A stretch of 64,000 nucleotides of DNA, taken from assembly GCF_021730395.1 (NCBI RefSeq), contig NC_069364.1, positions 82,763,501 to 82,827,500 of the forward strand, written 5' to 3'. Below are positions 61,201 through 64,000 of the stretch, piece after piece. The DNA is from Mercenaria mercenaria. Taxonomy: Eukaryota; Mollusca; Bivalvia; Venerida; Veneridae. The notes under the pieces were generated by a model. The model was not told where the DNA came from. It saw nothing but the letters and a program-made list of their open reading frames with translations, and made no database searches. Numbering within the stretch: position 1 is the first letter of the stretch; every line of letters starts with the position of its first letter. The translations under genes were made by a program, and so were the position numbers.

Positions 61201-63729
61201 GGAGGAAGAACGTAGACGAGAGATGATGATGCGTGCATCCAGTGCAATGAGCAGAGACCGTGAAGGAGGCATGAGCCAGGGACCCCCAGGACAAAATAGA
61301 GGACCTGGTGGTCGACAAGATGAAATGATGATGAGAGGAGGGGTAAGTTAATAGATTTTAGAAACTTTTCTGTTTTTATACGCCCGTCTTTGAAAGAGCG
61401 AGTGTATTATGTGAACACCCGTGGCGGGCGGTCAACGTCCAAAACATGTCCACTCTCTAAGTCGAACAGTTTTCATCCGATCTTCACCAAACTTGCTGAC
61501 AATGTTTGTGGGCATACTATCTCGGCCAGTTTCGATTACCAGCCAAATTGCCCCAGGCAGTCTTGGATTATGGCCCTTGAATTACTCGAAAAACTGCGAA
61601 TTTAGCCTTGTTCGCTCTCTATCCGATCTTCACCAAACTTAGCATGTTTGTGGGCATAATATCGCGGCCAAGTACAATAACCACCCAAATCGCCCCAGGC
61701 ACTCTTAGATTATCACCCTTGAATTAGGCCAAGTTCAGTTAGGGTGTATTTTATGACAGTCTGGCACTCTTGTTTTTATGCCCCCGAAAGGAGGCATATT
61801 AGTTTTCAACTGTCCGTCCGTTCGTTAGTTCGTCACAACGTTAACTTTTTGCATGAAGGCACTTTACTCGCAAACCACTGCACCCAGGACCTTCAAATTC
61901 CCATACTGATAGTACTTACTGAGTACACCACCCCTACTGACTTTGGGGTCACCAGGTCAAAGGTCAAGGTCACAGGGGCCAACATTAACTTTTTGCATGA
62001 AGGCACTTTACTCGCGAACTACTGCACCCAGGACCTTCAAACTTCACATGCTGATAGTACTTATTGAGTACACCACCCCTACTGACTTTGGGGTCACCAG
62101 GTCAGAGGTCAAGGTCACAGGGGCCAATGTTAACATTTTGCATGAAGGCACTTTACTCACAAACCACTGCACCCAGGACCAAACTTCACATGCTGATATT
62201 ACTTATTGAGTACACCACCCCTACTGACTTTGGGGTCACCAGGTCAAAGGTCAAGGTCACCAGGGGCCAACGTTAACTTTTTGCATGAAGACACTTTACT
62301 CGCGACCACTGCACCCAGGACCTTCAAACTTCACATGCTGATAGTACTTATTGAGTACACCACCCCTACTGACTTTGGGGTCACCAGGTCAGAGGTCAAG
62401 GTCACAGGGGCCAATGTTAACATTTTGCATGAAGGCACTTTACTCGCAAACCACTGCACCCAGGACCAAACTTCACATGCTGAGAGTACTTATTGACTAC
62501 ACCACCCCTACTGACTTTGGGGTCACCAGGTCAAAGGTCAAGGTCACCAGGGGCCAACGTTAACTTTTTGCATGAAGACACTTTACTCGCGACCACTGCA
62601 CCCAGGACCTTCAAACTTCACATGCTGATAGTACTTATTGAGTACACGACCCCTACTGACTTTGGGATCACCAGGTCAAAGGTCAAGGTCACAGGGGCCA
62701 ACGTTAACTTTTTGCATGAAGGCACTTTACTCGCGAACCACTGCACCCAGGACCTTCAAACTTCACATGCTGATATTACTTATTGAGTACACCACCCCTA
62801 CTGACTTTGGGGTCACCAGGTCAAAGGTCAAGGTCACCAGGGGCCAGTGTTAACTTTTTGCATGAAGACACTTTACTCGCGAACCACTGCACCCAGGACC
62901 TTCAAACTTCACATGCTGATAGTACTTATTGAGTACACGACCCCTACTGACTTTGGGGTCACCAGGTCAAGGTCACCAGGTCGAAGGTCAAAGCGCTGCG
63001 GGGGCATTTGTCACCATTAGTGACAGCTCTTGTTTTTATTATTTTGTTCATGTTTGTACTGAATATGGGTCACATTGAAAGAGTGGTTATGGTAGCTATT
63101 CACTTTCCCATCACTTTTGAGTTTATTGTTTGTTTGTTTTTGGTTTTACACCGTCTTTCAACAGTATTTCAGTTATGTAGCGGTGGGCAGTTAACCTAGT
63201 GTTCCTGGATTCTGTACCAATACAAACCTTTTCTCCACAAGTAACTGTCAACTTCCCCACATGAATTAGAGGTGGAGGACGAATGATTTCAGACCCAATG
63301 TCTTCTATCAAACTGCACTGAGACCGAACTCATGATCCCGAGATCCGTAGCTCTGCCCTCTCCCTATTGAGCTAAGCAGGCGGGTAACACTTCAGGTTTA
63401 GAGGCCTGCTTAGGTTTTTGTTCACAGACAAAGTATTTCTTTGTGGTAACTCATTATTTCAAAGTCACACAGGTACATAGATTGAGTTTTATGGTTCAAG
63501 TAAGACATTCATAACGTAGGGTTAGTAATGAATAACATTCTGTTAGTTTGATTGGAAGTTTTTATGAAGTTAATTTTAAGAACATCTTCTTTTGTCCTTA
63601 CAGCCTGGAGGTCAAGGTGGGCCAGGTGGTATGAGAGATAACCAAGGTAACCAGAGAGGTCCTGGCACACCACCCATGCCCCCACCCCCAGTACCACCTG
63701 GTATGAACATGGACCAGAACAGGACTAGC
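55227..63729 (+). CDS. DBHS family RNA-binding protein (NONO/PSPC1/SFPQ-like), 3' end beyond the window
   Basis: The family consists of nuclear RRM proteins that dimerise and act in paraspeckles, splicing and transcription. Visible exons are 55227-55727, 58054-58355, 59246-59533, 60420-60504, 61150-61342 and 63604-63729, all with GT-AG sites. The N-terminus is rich in Q/N/R. RRM1 has RNP2 CRLFVGNI and RNP1 GFGFIRL, split by intron 1. RRM2 has [20 protein letters not shown] and VDDRGR. The NOPS segment reads YPRPVRVEM...EEDGLTEKF and [13 protein letters not shown]. The coiled coil includes [14 protein letters not shown] and [14 protein letters not shown]-rich tail ([12 protein letters not shown]) follows and the gene runs off the window. 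Oddity: exon 3 starts in one frame (through KQEMENE) but must end in another to splice to DLMRQQEEL, so there is at least one indel between about 59460 and 59515. Exons look conserved otherwise. Invertebrates often have a single DBHS gene, so I give no vertebrate paralogue symbol. Confidence 0.9.
55878..57589 (+). mobile_element. 5'-truncated CR1/Jockey-like LINE in intron 1 of the DBHS gene
   Basis: From 55895 the frame is open to the stop at 57328. It begins inside the reverse transcriptase fingers ([13 protein letters not shown]), so endonuclease and ORF1 are missing. Motifs present are [20 protein letters not shown], motif [15 protein letters not shown], motif [15 protein letters not shown] and catalytic LFADDC, followed by a thumb and C-terminal region. 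The non-coding 3' end finishes in a short GAT repeat at about 57569-57589, as is usual for CR1-like elements, which end in microsatellite tails instead of poly(A). It lies in the same orientation as the host gene. The 5' junction sits beside a local duplication of ACTAGAATT, so the exact start is uncertain. An uninterrupted 478-codon frame suggests a recent insertion. Confidence 0.88.
58880..59195 (+). repeat. Decayed tandem-repeat element remnant in DBHS intron 2
   Basis: Contains two approximate units with TCTTTGGCATAACTGTTCAC and ATTTGGCATAAATGTTTGCC, plus AAGGTCACACTTGGGGGTCA. No ends can be fixed. Open frames across it are chance. Confidence 0.5.
61381..61775 (+). repeat. Tandem-repeat element A in DBHS intron 5, ending CTCTTGTTT
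   Basis: It begins CGCCCGTCTTTGAAAGAGCG (hairpin-capable) and has two diverged units with CCGATCTTCACCAAACTTG, TGGGCATACTATCTCGGCC and ATTATGGCCCTTGAATTA. It ends GACAGTCTGGCACTCTTGTTT. A fragment of the same family is at 35325-35600. It abuts the next element directly. Confidence 0.7.
61778..63035 (+). repeat. Tandem-repeat element B in DBHS intron 5, eight units of 142-146 bp
   Basis: The 5' end is ATGCCCCCGAAAGGAGGCAT, a hairpin. Eight head-to-tail units follow, marked by CCACTGCACCCAGGACCTTC, GAGTACACCACCCCTACTGA and CAGGTCAAAGGTCAAGGTCA, with alternating spacing of 142 and 145 bp. The 3' end is GTCACCATTAGTGAC (hairpin) then AGCTCTTGTTT. Unit similarity is high. Overlapping open frames here are repeat translations. 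Confidence 0.85.
63126..63386 (-). mobile_element. tRNA-derived SINE in intron 5 of the DBHS gene
   Basis: Same family as the SINE at 2441-2737, in the same strand sense and antisense to the host gene. The tRNA head (TTAGCTCAATAGGGAGAGG) is diverged and the B box is weak, while the body and the 3' end (GAAAGACGGTGTAAAACC) remain clear. More substitutions than in the 2.4-kb copy suggest an older insertion. Confidence 0.85.
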
Positions 63730-64000
63730 GTAAGTACCTGTGTATACCAAAATGATCTAACCTGTCTTGGTTAAAAGATTCATTAAAATACATATAGTGA
63801 TTATTCGTTAATGAACTTTGTTAGTCTGTAAAGACATACAGTATTTAGGTGTTAAGTGAATTTAACAATCAAGACATGTTGAATCTTGTGGGAGAACTTT
63901 AAGGTGTATGTCATTATGTAAGAGAAGGGGCATGTTATTAGGCAGATGTGTATTTATATATAATGGTCATAAAACAACAGTCTCTTTGTTCTAATGATTC

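Noticed and set aside
61744-62853. Overlapping frames with [15 protein letters not shown]-type repeats
   Set aside because: Translation of the 142-146 bp tandem units in element B; no codon bias or start context.

Overview
This is nuclear DNA from an animal, most likely a bivalve mollusc and perhaps a venerid clam. It has short exons with GT-AG introns, AT-rich non-coding DNA, tRNA-derived SINEs of the type common in bivalves, CR1- and L1-like LINEs, many small palindromic elements, and 140-160 bp tandem-repeat elements. The species-level guess rests on repeat style, not on a gene match. Nothing bacterial or organellar is seen, and no retroviral, LTR or Polinton-like coding sequence was recognised.

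Left third (about 1.7-23.9 kb): a tandem duplication of an ecto-5'-nucleotidase (CD73/NT5E family) gene on the minus strand. The right copy (coding 13160-23449) has nine exons, an N-terminal signal peptide and a GPI-type C-terminus. It encodes about 573 residues, essentially the length of human CD73, but exon 6 is out of frame by two bases. The left copy (2093-7397) keeps only exons 1-5, has a shifted stretch with a stop in exon 2, and its homology ends near 1695 beside a palindromic tandem repeat. It is a truncated pseudogene. Repeats shared by both copies and repeats present in only one give a relative insertion history.

Middle (24.7-38 kb): a long L1-type LINE on the minus strand with intact ORF1 and ORF2. 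The two ORFs lie in one frame, split by a single TAG, and ORF2 has no ATG for its first 232 codons. Then come a 56-57 bp hairpin satellite (31.8-33.4 kb), a 1.39-kb near-perfect foldback element flanked by a 9-bp target duplication (33806-35198), and a CACGTG-rich palindrome array joined to a headless SINE (36.98-37.5 kb).

Right half: a six-exon gene on the plus strand (38967-43600) for a secreted, acidic, EGF-containing protein of about 495 residues that I cannot name; its introns carry hairpin MITEs. From 44.6 to 53 kb there are tandem-repeat elements, paired MITEs, and a large TIR element with a Tc1/mariner-type MITE nested inside it. A lone unassigned exon lies at 53655-53880 (minus). From 55227 to the end of the window is a DBHS-family gene (NONO/PSPC1/SFPQ relative, paraspeckle-type RNA-binding protein) with six visible exons. 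Its intron 1 carries a 5'-truncated CR1-like LINE, intron 5 carries two end-to-end tandem-repeat elements and a SINE, and exon 3 has an apparent reading-frame break.
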